Shown one piece after another: positions 7,808 through 16,247 of a stretch of DNA of 64,000 bases. This DNA is from an uncultured Flavobacterium sp. (GTDB lineage: Bacteria > Bacteroidota > Bacteroidia > Flavobacteriales > Flavobacteriaceae). The stretch covers positions 1 through 64,000 of the forward strand of contig CALTVC010000001.1 of the NCBI GenBank assembly GCA_943912855.1, in the 5' to 3' direction. A program made the translations under genes and the position numbers. The notes beneath the pieces were generated by a model, which saw nothing but the letters and a program-made list of their open reading frames with translations, was not told the origin of the DNA and did no database searches. How positions within the stretch are numbered: position 1 is the stretch's first letter; each line of letters opens with the position of its first letter.

Positions 7808-8746
7808 ATGTTATTAAAGAAGAGAATACCACTGAGTTATGTAGTGGGTAAGATAAAGACGGAACTGGCATTGGTAATACTGTATGCCATAGGTTTTGAG
7901 CTGATTCACCATCTTGCCGATGCCACATCGGTAAACATACCCATAGCCGTACCTGCCATACTGGGTACCATAATATCGTTACTACTCGCTTTTAAAAGTA
8001 ACCAGGCGTATGACCGCTGGTGGGAAGCACGCATAGTATGGGGCGCCATAGTAAACGATTCACGCACGCTCATGCGTCAGGTAATAGCGTTTTATAAAGA
8101 TGACAGCTCAGACGAAGCCCATCTGTTCCGGGAGCGTTTTGCCAAAAGGCAAGCGGCATGGTGCTATGCCCTGGCACAATCGCTACGGGGTAAGGATGCT
8201 GTAAAGCCCATAAAAACATTACTGAGTGCCGAGGAATATAAATTTGTAAAGGATTTTGACCACATACCTAACGCCCTGCTGATGCTCCACGCAAAAGACC
8301 TGAAAAAGGCACTTGCAGAAAACCATCTTAATCCTTACCAACAGGTAGAAATAGACGGCACGCTAACTAAACTGTGCGATGCCATGGGTAAATGCGAACG
8401 TATAAAAAATACGGTTTTCCCTACCACGTATACCTTGTACCTGCGTTTTACGCTATGCCTGTTTATTATCCTGTTGCCATTCGGGCTGAAAGATTACCTT
8501 GGCTATTTACAAATACCGGTTGTGGCCATGATAGGCGCTGCGTGTTTCCTTATAGAAAAAATGGCGCTGCACCTGCAAGACCCTTTTGAGAACCGCCCTA
8601 CAGATACGCCCATGATTACAATATCTAATACCATAGAAAAAAACCTGATGCAAATGGTTAAAGCCACCCGCGATGGTTTTGAGGCAGACACCGATATTGT
8701 AATCAAAAAACTGGATACCTCTGAAGAAGGATATTTTGTATTGTAA
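7808..8746 (+). CDS. Bestrophin-family anion channel protein
   Basis: A 312-residue membrane protein of the bestrophin/UPF0187 family. The diagnostic segment LLLAFKSNQAYDRWWEARIVWGAIVNDSR (about residues 58-87) and the C-terminal DPFENRPTDTPM motif are both present. Hydrophobic helices lie near residues 15-35, 40-60, 205-225 and 230-250. Prokaryotic homologs form pentameric ion channels in the inner membrane; the ion selectivity varies and is not readable here. Single gene with its own promoter element. Confidence 0.88.
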   Translation: MLLKKRIPLSYVVGKIKTELALVILYAIGFELIHHLADATSVNIPIAVPAILGTIISLLLAFKSNQAYDRWWEARIVWGAIVNDSRTLMRQVIAFYKDDSSDEAHLFRERFAKRQAAWCYALAQSLRGKDAVKPIKTLLSAEEYKFVKDFDHIPNALLMLHAKDLKKALAENHLNPYQQVEIDGTLTKLCDAMGKCERIKNTVFPTTYTLYLRFTLCLFIILLPFGLKDYLGYLQIPVVAMIGAACFLIEKMALHLQDPFENRPTDTPMITISNTIEKNLMQMVKATRDGFEADTDIVIKKLDTSEEGYFVL

Positions 8747-8808
8747 AGACCATTAAAGGGTCAAACACAACAGCATTAGGCAACGTCCGATGTATGTAAA
8801 ACACCGTA

Positions 8809-9579
8809 TCACCCCAGCCCTATCCACACCGGAGCGTGGTCACTGCTCTTTTCCCAGCCGCGCACCCGTTTATCTACACCACCACCTTTGAGTAGCATAA
8901 GAGCTTCATCATTTAGCAGGAAATGATCTATGCGGAGGCCTGCGTTTCGTCCGTAGGCATCTCGGAAATAATCCCAATACGTATATAGTACCTCATCCGG
9001 GTACAGGCTTCGTATGGCATCAGTCCAGCCCTGCGCTAAAAGATTACGAAACGCCTCACGGGTTTCCGGACGAAAGAGCGCGTCTTCCACCCAGCGTTCG
9101 GGTTTGTAGGCATCCATCTCTGTAGGGATAACATTAAAATCGCCCGCCAGTATTACAGGCTTTTTTACGTCGAGTAGTTGTTTCGTCCTTTCAGAAAAAC
9201 GCTCAAACCACGCCAGCTTATAATCAAATTTAGGTCCGGGAGCGGGGTTACCATTCGGCAGATAAAGGCAGCATACCAGTACATTGTTTATCATAGCTTC
9301 CAGGTAACGGCTCTGCAGGTCGTCAGGATCGCCGTCCAGCCCCCTGCTTACTTCATTAATCTCGTATCCGCGGGCAAGGATGGCTACGCCGTTCCAGCTT
9401 TTTTGTCCGTGCCAAATGGCATTATAACCGGCAGCCTGTATGGCTTCTATAGGAAATTTATCATCGGGTGCTTTTAGTTCCTGGAGGCATGCCACATCTG
9501 GTTGTTCTTCGGCAAGCCAGCGTAGCAGTACGGGCAAATGGCCGTTTACACCATTAATATTAAAGGTGGCTATTTTCAT
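8809..9579 (-). CDS. xth: Exodeoxyribonuclease III (AP endonuclease)
   Basis: A 256-residue EEP-fold nuclease that cleaves at abasic sites and removes 3' blocks in base excision repair. Catalytic motifs are in order: TFNINGV (residue 5-11), CLQELKA with the metal-binding Glu (about 35), AGDFNV (about 150) and the C-terminal SDHAPV with the catalytic His. Family length is normal. It lies alone on the minus strand between the bestrophin and fabD genes, 131 bases from fabD. Confidence 0.93.
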   Translation of the reverse strand: MKIATFNINGVNGHLPVLLRWLAEEQPDVACLQELKAPDDKFPIEAIQAAGYNAIWHGQKSWNGVAILARGYEINEVSRGLDGDPDDLQSRYLEAMINNVLVCCLYLPNGNPAPGPKFDYKLAWFERFSERTKQLLDVKKPVILAGDFNVIPTEMDAYKPERWVEDALFRPETREAFRNLLAQGWTDAIRSLYPDEVLYTYWDYFRDAYGRNAGLRIDHFLLNDEALMLLKGGGVDKRVRGWEKSSDHAPVWIGLG

Positions 9580-9644
9580 GGGTCTTTAGTTTGGGACTAT
9601 TAAGTTACGAAATTTCTGTCGATAGCCATATACGGAAAAAAGCG

Positions 9645-9652
9645 TATTTTTG
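9645..9652 (+). promoter_or_regulatory. Promoter -7 element TATTTTTG for fabD
   Basis: Exact TAnnTTTG match 58 bases upstream of the fabD ATG at 9711. It lies inside the upstream extension of the reading frame, which argues for the 9711 start. Confidence 0.55.
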
Positions 9653-9710
9653 CCCCAACAAAAACAAACAGGGCTTTTTTTGTAAGCTCTTTAAAAACAG
9701 AAACAACAAA

Positions 9711-10586
9711 ATGAAAGCATACGTATTTCCGGGCCAGGGTGCCCAGTTTACAGGCATGGGCAAAGACCTTTACGAAGGCAATGCCGAAGCAAAAGACCTT
9801 TTTGAGAAAGCAAACGAAATCCTTGGTTTCCGTATTACCGACATTATGTTTGAAGGTACTGCAGAGCAACTAAAGGAAACCCGTGTTACCCAGCCTGCTG
9901 TATTTCTTCATTCGGTTATTAAGGCTAAAACCCTGGGCGAAAGCTTTACACCTGATATGGTTGCGGGTCACTCTCTGGGTGAGTTCAGCGCGCTTGTTTC
10001 GGCAGGGGCACTTACCTTTGAAGATGGACTTAAACTGGTAAGCCAGCGTGCGCTTGCCATGCAAAAAGCCTGCGAAATTACGCCAAGCACCATGGCTGCC
10101 GTACTGGGTCTTGAAGATAAAATTGTAGAAGACGTATGCGCCTCTATAGATGGTGTTGTGGTAGCTGCCAACTACAACTGCCCGGGTCAGCTTGTTATAA
10201 GCGGCGAAACAAAAGCGGTAGAAGCTGCCTGCGAAGCCCTGAAAGCTGCCGGAGCAAAACGTGCCCTGTTACTGCCTGTAGGCGGTGCGTTCCACAGCCC
10301 TATGATGGAGCCTGCACGCGAAGAGCTTGCTGCTGCCATAGAGGCTACCACCTTTAGCAACCCGGTATGCCCGGTGTACCAAAACGTACCCGCCACCGCA
10401 GTTAAAGATGCCGAAGAAATTAAAAAGAACCTTATCATACAGCTTACTGCTCCCGTAAAATGGACGCAGAGTGTACAGAACATGATTGCCGATGGTGCTA
10501 CTTTGTTTACGGAAGTTGGCCCGGGTAACGTGCTCCAAGGTCTTGTAAAAAAGATAAACAAAGAAGTAGAAACAGCGCAAGGCTAA
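9711..10586 (+). CDS. fabD: Malonyl-CoA:ACP transacylase
   Basis: FabD loads malonyl groups onto acyl carrier protein for fatty acid synthesis. The 291-residue product has the oxyanion FPGQGAQ motif at residues 5-11, the nucleophile in AGHSLGEF (about residue 84-91) and the catalytic His in GGAFHSPMM (about 195). The start at 9711 gives MKAYVFPGQGAQ, the usual N-terminus; the longer in-frame start at 9591 would add 40 atypical residues across the promoter element. A strong terminator follows. Single gene, not next to other fab genes. Confidence 0.94.
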   Translation: MKAYVFPGQGAQFTGMGKDLYEGNAEAKDLFEKANEILGFRITDIMFEGTAEQLKETRVTQPAVFLHSVIKAKTLGESFTPDMVAGHSLGEFSALVSAGALTFEDGLKLVSQRALAMQKACEITPSTMAAVLGLEDKIVEDVCASIDGVVVAANYNCPGQLVISGETKAVEAACEALKAAGAKRALLLPVGGAFHSPMMEPAREELAAAIEATTFSNPVCPVYQNVPATAVKDAEEIKKNLIIQLTAPVKWTQSVQNMIADGATLFTEVGPGNVLQGLVKKINKEVETAQG

Positions 10587-10619
10587 TTTACTTTTTAGTT
10601 CACGATTTACAGTTTACAG

Positions 10620-10654
10620 CTCCCGGGGTAATTTTTACTTCGGGAGTTTTTTTT
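10620..10654 (+). terminator. Intrinsic terminator after fabD
   Basis: CTCCCG...CGGGAG with inner GTAA/TTAC pairing, followed by at least eight T residues. Confidence 0.85.
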
Positions 10655-10724
10655 GGCATAAACGTAACGTTGCCCAAAGCAACCTTTTCTGTAAAAAACC
10701 ATCTATATAGAAAACCAAGTTGCC

Positions 10725-11699
10725 ATGAAAAAAACCGCCTTACTGCTATTGCCTTTGGTATTGTTAGTAACCTCTTGCGCTACGGTGTTTAATCGAAAAG
10801 AGTATAACGTAACCTTTACAGGCACTAAACCAAATATGAAAGTTCGGGTAAATGACAGCACGTACACCCTGCCTGCTACAGTAAAAGTGAAGCGTAGCAA
10901 ACAGGATTTACCCATCACGGTTATAAGCGATTCGGTAACCAAGACGGCAATGATAGAACACGCCATGTCGCCTACATTTTTCTACGCGAACATTGCTCTG
11001 TTAGAATTCGCTCCCATTCCTTATGGTATTGATTTATTTTCGCAGAAAAGGTTTTACTATGGGAAGGAGTTAGAACTAAACGATACAACTTCAGTATACA
11101 AACCCTCGGTTTTTAATCCTTATAAGGAATATTTCGGAAAAACATTTTACGGCAAAAAAGGGCAGTGGAATTTTATAGCAGGCATACCTTATGGCAACAT
11201 ATTTTATATGCAACCACGTAACCTGGGCGAAAAAAATGGAGGTGGATTTTTTGGTGTGATGCTCGGTGCTGAGTATTATTATTCAGCCCGTAAGTCTTTG
11301 AAGTTTACAGCATCTGGTGCTATTGATTTCATTGCGCCCGTACCTGCCCCTGTAACACACGACGGTGATTACGAAGCCATGCGTTCGTGGAATTTTGCCT
11401 TAACCAACAATTACATAGCCGGACGTATGATATTTGGCTATGGGTTAAATTACGGCATATATACCTGGAGGCGTATTGTTCCCGGTTATAGCAAAGACCC
11501 GCTCGCTCCGCCCGCTTCTAAAAAGAACAGCCATGCCATAGGGACCAGCCTGAGCTTACATCATCAGTTTGATAAAACATTTCTGTTTGGGGTTACCTAC
11601 AACCCTACATTTTACAGTATATTCCCAAAATCAGAATGGCTGTATCAACACACTATAAGTATAGAATTGCTCTTTAAGGTATCATTGCAAAAAAAATAA
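10725..11699 (+). CDS. Outer-membrane lipoprotein, probably beta-rich
   Basis: A 324-residue protein with a lipobox VTSC at about residue 15-18 (MKKTALLLLPLVLLVTSC). The first part contains a PEGA-like segment (YNVTFTGTKPNMKVRVNDSTYTLPATVKVKRSK, about residues 28-60). The second half alternates hydrophobic and polar residues with many aromatics (GVMLGAEYYYSARKSLKFTASG, HAIGTSLSLHHQF), suggesting an outer-membrane barrel. It ends 5 bases before the convergent transporter gene. No specific function can be assigned. Confidence 0.65.
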   Translation: MKKTALLLLPLVLLVTSCATVFNRKEYNVTFTGTKPNMKVRVNDSTYTLPATVKVKRSKQDLPITVISDSVTKTAMIEHAMSPTFFYANIALLEFAPIPYGIDLFSQKRFYYGKELELNDTTSVYKPSVFNPYKEYFGKTFYGKKGQWNFIAGIPYGNIFYMQPRNLGEKNGGGFFGVMLGAEYYYSARKSLKFTASGAIDFIAPVPAPVTHDGDYEAMRSWNFALTNNYIAGRMIFGYGLNYGIYTWRRIVPGYSKDPLAPPASKKNSHAIGTSLSLHHQFDKTFLFGVTYNPTFYSIFPKSEWLYQHTISIELLFKVSLQKK

Positions 11700-11704
11700 A
11701 CGTG

Positions 11705-12610
11705 CTAAGGAGTAGAGAGCTCGCAGTCGTCACCTTCCACTTCCACCTCTATGGTAAAGTGGGTAAACGGGTGCTTTTTCAGGATGTTTTTCACGTTGCG
11801 TTTTACCTCCAGCATTTCGGCAAAAGTAGTAATGCCCTGCGTTTTTACGTGAGCAGTGTATACGTGGTGTTCCCCCTCTAACGACCATACATTTACGTGG
11901 TGCATAGTAGTAACGTTTGGTAGCTTTAAAATTTCAGCTTTAATTGCCTCGGTATCTACATCGGCGGGTACACCCTGCAGCATAATGAAAAGCGTTTCCT
12001 TTAACCGCCCGATTACATTATACAATATAAAAAGCGTTATCCCCAGGGACAGCGCAGGATCCAGCCATGGAGCATTGGCAAACATCATTACAACAGATAC
12101 GATAAGTACTGCTACCCATCCCAACACATCTTCAATGAGGTGCCAACTCACCACGCGCTCGTTCATAGACTTCCCTCCTATGAGCTTATAGGCAGCATAA
12201 CCGTTTACCGCTATACCCAGTATGGCAAAATACAGCATCCCCTTAGCATCGGGATGTTCCGGATGAAACAAACGGTTTACGGCTTCGTACACTACAAAAC
12301 ACGAACCTACAATAAGAATAACGCTGTTTATAAGCGCGCCCAGTAAACTGAAACGGCTATAGCCAAAGGTGAACTTGGCATCGGCCTTTTGCTTAGACTT
12401 ATTGTGTAAATACCACGAAAGCCCAAGCGAAAGACTATCGCCCATATCGTGCAGGGCATCTGAAAGTATAGATACGCTGTTTACGTAAAACCCACCTATG
12501 ATTTCTAAAACGGTAAAAATCAGGTTAAGGAAAAAAGCTGCTTTTATATTTTTTTCCGAGGTATGGTGCGCATGGTCGTGCCCGTGGTGGTGTGCGTGAT
12601 CGTGGGACAT
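11705..12610 (-). CDS. Cation diffusion facilitator transporter (Zn/Co/Cd efflux, CzcD/ZitB type)
   Basis: A 301-residue six-helix CDF exporter that moves divalent metals out of the cytoplasm against protons. The N-terminus is His-rich (HDHAHHHGHDHAHH), as in CzcD/ZitB. The metal-site motif SDALHDMGDS lies in TM2 and its partner HLIEDVLGW in TM5. The last 90 residues form the cytoplasmic ferredoxin-like dimer domain (TTMHHVNVWSLEGEHHVYTAHV). Zinc is the likeliest substrate by family, but cobalt or cadmium cannot be excluded. Single gene followed by a repeat-rich gap. Confidence 0.92.
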   Translation of the reverse strand: MSHDHAHHHGHDHAHHTSEKNIKAAFFLNLIFTVLEIIGGFYVNSVSILSDALHDMGDSLSLGLSWYLHNKSKQKADAKFTFGYSRFSLLGALINSVILIVGSCFVVYEAVNRLFHPEHPDAKGMLYFAILGIAVNGYAAYKLIGGKSMNERVVSWHLIEDVLGWVAVLIVSVVMMFANAPWLDPALSLGITLFILYNVIGRLKETLFIMLQGVPADVDTEAIKAEILKLPNVTTMHHVNVWSLEGEHHVYTAHVKTQGITTFAEMLEVKRNVKNILKKHPFTHFTIEVEVEGDDCELSTP

Positions 12611-12732
12611 GAGGAAGTGTAATTTTCTTTAAAATTACGGAAATAAGCAATGAAAAGGTCATTATACAGGAACAATTCCCGTAAAATAATCACTTGCAAT
12701 CTTTGTACTTTACATTCTCTTCCCTGCGGAAA

Positions 12733-12953
12733 GATAGTTCACCCACCCCGTCTTACGGAGAACTATCATGGAGAGACATCTTTGCGCTTTCCCAGCTTTG
12801 CGTGGAATTTCACCACAACGAACACAAAGTTTTCTCACAAAGTTCAACAAAACTTTTAGGAAATTCGGTTAGAAGCAAGAACAGAGCACAAAGGCTTTCC
12901 TTTGGAAAGCTGAGTTAAATTCTCTTCTTCGTGAGGATAGTTTACCCACCCCG
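12733..12953. repeat. Two direct copies of GATAGTTyACCCACCCCG
   Basis: Copies at 12733-12750 and 12936-12953 differ at one base. The first is also the left arm of a small inverted repeat (GATAGTTC 12733-12740 with GAACTATC about 12759-12768). Each copy ends in the CCACCCCG box that starts the palindromic element at 12946. Confidence 0.65.
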
Positions 12954-13049
12954 CCCTGCGGGCACCCCTCCGAAGGAGGGGAATTGTAGCTCCCTTAAAA
13001 GCAGAGTGGCATTCCCCTCCTTCGGAGGGGTGGCTGAAAGCCGGGGTGG
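12946..13049. repeat. REP-like palindromic element, paired inverted copies
   Basis: CCACCCCG at 12946 and CCGGGGTGG at 13041-13049 bound the element. Inside are two hairpins in opposite orientation, CCCCTCC-GAA-GGAGGGGAAT (12965-12984) and ATTCCCCTCC-TTC-GGAGGGG (13011-13030). Each is palindromic and the pair is also mutually inverted. From memory this is a dispersed family in Bacteroidota intergenic regions. It ends 22 bases from the stop of the DUF559 gene. Confidence 0.75.
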
Positions 13050-13070
13050 AAAAATCTAACTAAAAGAAAA

Positions 13071-13559
13071 TCAATCCCCATAATTTTCAATTATGTGTTT
13101 TTCTAAATTCAACATTACATTATCCAGATCATGCAGTATACTGTAAAATGAAATTCTATACACATTAAGCCCTAGCGATACCAAAAATTTATCACGCCTT
13201 TCGTCATACATTTCCTGTTCGTTATGTACAGTCCCATCAATTTCGACAACAAGACCTAACGATTTTACATAAAAGTCAACAATGTAATTCCCTATAATTC
13301 TTTGCCTGTCAAAATCAATTCCATAAAATTGTTTTCTGTTAACCTGTTTCCAAAATACTACTTCAGGATAGTTACCAGCTTTTCTCAGTTTCTTTGACCA
13401 ATCTTTTAGTTTTGGATTAGAAGGAAGATTCTGAATATAGTTTGGGGATATGGCAACACCATTAATATGTGTTATTATTTCTTTTGGCATATCAGAAAAT
13501 GGTTGGTTAAAGTAAATATAATGATTTTCTCTTTCCAGCTTATATACTCTACTATCCAA
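13071..13559 (-). CDS. DUF559 (PD-(D/E)XK, Vsr-like) endonuclease-domain protein
   Basis: A 162-residue protein. Residues 45-155 match the DUF559 pattern: KLRKAGNYPEVVFWKQV, then FDRQRIIGNYIVDFYVKSLGLVVEIDGTVHNEQEMYDERRD, with the candidate active-site Asp in VDFY and the E-x-D in VVEIDG, then a final strand GLNVYRISF. The fold is that of very-short-patch-repair nucleases, but the substrate is unknown. The N-terminal 40 residues (including PKEIITHINGVAISPNYIQNLP) are unusual. The gene is AT-rich relative to its neighbours and its 3' end directly abuts the REP-like element. Confidence 0.8.
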   Translation of the reverse strand: MDSRVYKLERENHYIYFNQPFSDMPKEIITHINGVAISPNYIQNLPSNPKLKDWSKKLRKAGNYPEVVFWKQVNRKQFYGIDFDRQRIIGNYIVDFYVKSLGLVVEIDGTVHNEQEMYDERRDKFLVSLGLNVYRISFYSILHDLDNVMLNLEKHIIENYGD

Positions 13560-13600
13560 CCATCATAAAACACTGCTTATCTATATTCTAAAACACAAAA

Positions 13601-13630
13601 AAGGCGTCCCCTCTCACTTAGGAACGCCTT
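13601..13630 (-). terminator. Intrinsic terminator for the sigma/anti-sigma/OMP operon
   Basis: AAGGCGT (13601-13607) pairs with ACGCCTT (13624-13630); on the minus strand the stem is followed by a T run. It ends transcription from the OMP gene. Confidence 0.75.
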
Positions 13631-13665
13631 CTTTAAAAAATAGTACAAAACTAACCCTTAACTAA

Positions 13666-14703
13666 TTAATTCAAATCAAATCTCATGCCAAGACTGAAGT
13701 TATTATACCCAGAAAAACTATGGGTAAATACTTCCTGAAGGTCATATTTAGCATAAACACCTATTGCCCTGTAGCTTACATAAGCACTTACACCGTAAAC
13801 AAAATCGTTTACATTATAATCGCCTTTTATTTTTTGCCTTACTTTATTGCCTTCATCGTTCCTGTATTTAAGGATTTGCTTCTCCTTAACGTTAAGACCG
13901 GCATAACCTCCAATACCTATACGGAAACTTTCGTGCGTACGGAAGTCCACTTTATCGCCATTTACCCTTTTCTTGGTAAAGTCAAATTCAAGGTGAGCAG
14001 GTACAACAAGGTTTACATAACGCAGGCGTGCCACATCGAGCTTATGACCAAAGTCTGCAATAACCGTTTGGTTACCGTCTTTTACAAAATAACGATCGTT
14101 ATCCGGGCGCAGGTTGTTGTATTGTAACGATAAACCGTATTTGGCATGCAACAGGTTATTGTTTTTTAGCAGACGTGTATTCCATGTAAGACCCACTTCA
14201 TAAAAATCCGACCTCCATTTAAAACCTTCGGCAGCAGCACCGTCTTTAACCAGCCTGTTTACCCCCAGCGCATACACAAACTGCGTTGTAGTACGCCTTT
14301 GAACATGACGTTTAGCCTTGGTTGTATCCCTTATTTTATCGTATTCATCGTTATAAGTAATATTAAAACGCCTTATCCTCTCTTCCTGTATTTTACCGTC
14401 TACCTTATCCCTTACAAGGTCGGCAAGTTTTTGTTCCTCCACACTTACGCGGGTTTCAATGTTCTTGGCACGTTTCTCTGCATATTGTTTTTTACGCGCA
14501 TCGGCCTCAGCAGGTGTAATTTCGTTTTTATCCAGCAACAGGTTTACGGCATCCACTTCCAGTTTAAGCGAATCTTTTTCCTGTTGGGTTATCTTGTCAA
14601 TGTTATGAGAAATATCTCCGGCTCTTTTAGCGAAAGTTTGTCCGCTTACTTTGGTTACTGCAAGGCATAGGAATGCCACTACATAAAAGGTTACCCTAAT
14701 CAT
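13666..14703 (-). CDS. Outer-membrane beta-barrel protein with coiled-coil N-terminal region
   Basis: A 345-residue protein with a signal peptide (cleavage near VSGQ, residue 22). Residues 35-130 are highly charged and helical (DSLKLEVDAVNLLLDKNEITPAEADARKKQYAEKRAKNIETRV), followed by about 200 residues of alternating strands ending in FSLGMRFDLN, typical of outer-membrane barrels with a C-terminal aromatic strand. It is the last gene of the sigma/anti-sigma operon, 37 bases after the anti-sigma-like gene. It is probably a regulon member or part of the envelope-sensing circuit. No closer family name is justified. Confidence 0.7.
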   Translation of the reverse strand: MIRVTFYVVAFLCLAVTKVSGQTFAKRAGDISHNIDKITQQEKDSLKLEVDAVNLLLDKNEITPAEADARKKQYAEKRAKNIETRVSVEEQKLADLVRDKVDGKIQEERIRRFNITYNDEYDKIRDTTKAKRHVQRRTTTQFVYALGVNRLVKDGAAAEGFKWRSDFYEVGLTWNTRLLKNNNLLHAKYGLSLQYNNLRPDNDRYFVKDGNQTVIADFGHKLDVARLRYVNLVVPAHLEFDFTKKRVNGDKVDFRTHESFRIGIGGYAGLNVKEKQILKYRNDEGNKVRQKIKGDYNVNDFVYGVSAYVSYRAIGVYAKYDLQEVFTHSFSGYNNFSLGMRFDLN

Positions 14704-14740
14704 GATTGTTAAATTTTAATTGATGTTGATGATGATTGAA

Positions 14741-15475
14741 CTATTCGAGATTACGTGTAGCTACAGCTGTTTTCACTACGTTGTAATTTTTTTCAAGAGA
14801 ATTTAAAACCTTATTACGGAAACTTTGGTTCAGTTCGCCCTCTACGTTATCCAGCAGATTATTGGCATTTACCTTAACCTTAGGCTGGTTTATAGAAGCA
14901 AGCCCCGGTTTAGGCTGACTTCCTTCCACACTGGCAAGCAGTGCATCAGGGTCTACACGTAGTTTGCGTTTTTGAACCTCAGGCGTTTCAGCTTTGGGAG
15001 TATTATCTGTAGCTTGAATGTTTTGTGCTATTTCCTGGTTAGGAATCACTTGTTTAGTAAGATTAGCTTTAGGCAGTTGATTCTTAGCCAGCATTGCCCT
15101 TTTAATCCCTGCTCCCTTAGTTACTATTGTTTCAGGTGTTTCCTTTACAGTTTCAGCAAGTTCAGTAGCTGTTCCATTATTATCGGTCGGTACACCTACT
15201 ACCTGCGGAGTACTACCAGTGTTAATCAGGTTTTGTTCCGTTTCTTGGTTCATCAGGAAGAACCCTCCGCCCAGCATAAGCAAAAAAGCTGCTGCCATGT
15301 ACAACCAGCTACGATTGTTTTTCTTAACCGGCACTACTTTTTCTTCTTGTGGGGCAGCCTGCTGTTCGGCTACGGTAAGCATAGCATCGAGTCTGTCCCA
15401 AGCATTAGCCGAAGGCTGTATGGTACGCCCCTGTAGCTTTTGCTGTATGTCCTGTTCCAGTCTATTCGGTTCCAT
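14741..15475 (-). CDS. Anti-sigma-factor-like single-pass membrane protein
   Basis: A 244-residue protein. The N-terminus (LEQDIQQKLQGRTIQPSANAWDRLDAML) is cytoplasmic and resembles the region with which Bacteroidota ECF anti-sigma proteins bind their partner. One membrane helix lies at about residues 54-75 (SWLYMAAAFLLMLGGGFFLM), and a Thr/Pro/Gln-rich periplasmic tail follows. Its start overlaps the sigma gene by 14 bases, which indicates translational coupling and a functional pair. There is no zinc-binding HxxxCxxC motif and no FecR domain. Confidence 0.75.
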   Translation of the reverse strand: MEPNRLEQDIQQKLQGRTIQPSANAWDRLDAMLTVAEQQAAPQEEKVVPVKKNNRSWLYMAAAFLLMLGGGFFLMNQETEQNLINTGSTPQVVGVPTDNNGTATELAETVKETPETIVTKGAGIKRAMLAKNQLPKANLTKQVIPNQEIAQNIQATDNTPKAETPEVQKRKLRVDPDALLASVEGSQPKPGLASINQPKVKVNANNLLDNVEGELNQSFRNKVLNSLEKNYNVVKTAVATRNLE

Positions 15476-16022
15476 TTACGTAATTCTTTTGTTTGTTAAT
15501 CTGCTCCTGCAGCATTTTCCTTGCGTGGCTCAGTTGGCTTTTACTGGTACCCTCGCTTATCCCCAGCATTGTTGCAATTTCCTGGTGCTTGTAGCCCTCT
15601 ATGCAGTAGAGGTTAAACACCATCTTGTATCCTTCGGGTAGCGCGTCTATCAGGCTTTGTATGTCTTCTACAGATAGTCCGCTTTCAATATTATTGTGGG
15701 TATCTTCTACATAAAACTCATCTTCCAGAAAACCCACTTTTTTTTGCACCCGCAGGTAACTTATGCATTCGTTTACCATTATCCGCCTTATCCATCCTTC
15801 AAAACTTCCTTTGTTTTCAAAATTCTTCAGGTTAGTAAACACTTTCATAAAAGCCGTTATCATTACATCTTCGGCAAGGTGCAGGTCTTTTATGTACTGC
15901 CTGCAAACCCCCAGCATCTTAGGCGAATGCGCCGTGTAAATGCGTTGCTGGGCATGCCGGTTGTTCTCTGCCGCTTGCTTTATGAGCTCCTGCTCGTCCC
16001 GATGTAAGGATATTACTTTCAA
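15462..16022 (-). CDS. ECF-type RNA polymerase sigma factor
   Basis: A 186-residue sigma70-family ECF factor. Region 2 is visible as DLHLAEDVMITAFMKVFTNLKNFENKGSFEGWIRRIMVNECISYLR (about residues 47-95), and region 4 as ALPEGYKMVFNLYCIEGYKHQEIATMLGISEGTSKSQLSHARKML (about 130-175). It should redirect RNA polymerase to a small regulon in response to an envelope signal transmitted by the overlapping anti-sigma gene. A possible ECF promoter lies directly upstream, so it is probably autoregulated. Confidence 0.92.
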   Translation of the reverse strand: MKVISLHRDEQELIKQAAENNRHAQQRIYTAHSPKMLGVCRQYIKDLHLAEDVMITAFMKVFTNLKNFENKGSFEGWIRRIMVNECISYLRVQKKVGFLEDEFYVEDTHNNIESGLSVEDIQSLIDALPEGYKMVFNLYCIEGYKHQEIATMLGISEGTSKSQLSHARKMLQEQINKQKNYVNGTE

Positions 16023-16061
16023 AACTCGTTTCTATTGGTTCATCAAATGGTTTCTATAAGG

Positions 16062-16091
16062 TAAGACGCACGAATGTAAAAAAGGGTTGCA
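16062..16091 (-). promoter_or_regulatory. Possible autoregulatory ECF promoter (TGCAACC-N17-CGTCTTA)
   Basis: On the minus strand TGCAACC (from 16091) contains the AAC core common in ECF -35 boxes, and CGTCTTA (16068 to 16062) contains the CGTC core of ECF -10 boxes, with about 17 bases between them. It lies 40 bases upstream of the sigma start. This differs from the TAnnTTTG promoters elsewhere in the window. Confidence 0.55.
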
Positions 16092-16247
16092 TGAAGTTAG
16101 AAAAAAAAATGAAATATTTTTTAAGACGCTAAAAACAAGACATCTGGCGCAGTATTTTTTTCAACTAGAAAATGTTAAAATTCAAAAAAAAGAGTATTTT
16201 GGCTTTTGAAAACCAACTGCACCTGCAGTATACACCTTAAAAACATC

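Larger units (their letters stand above)
12611..13070. other. Repeat-rich intergenic region (460 bases)
   Basis: No gene is supported here. The left part carries a degenerate ACAAAG-rich repeat and the 12-mer CCCAGCTTTGCG (12791-12802) that recurs at 27582-27593. The middle has two copies of an 18-base direct repeat, and the right part holds a pair of inverted GC-rich palindromes. Confidence 0.7.

Noticed and set aside
9591..9710. Extended N-terminus for FabD
   Set aside because: The extension is encoded by the promoter region with TATTTTTG and destroys the usual MKAYVFPGQGAQ start.
12946..13049. Paired palindromes as a CRISPR array or as a simple terminator
   Set aside because: There are only two copies in inverted orientation without regular spacers, and each palindrome lacks a T run on the expected strand.
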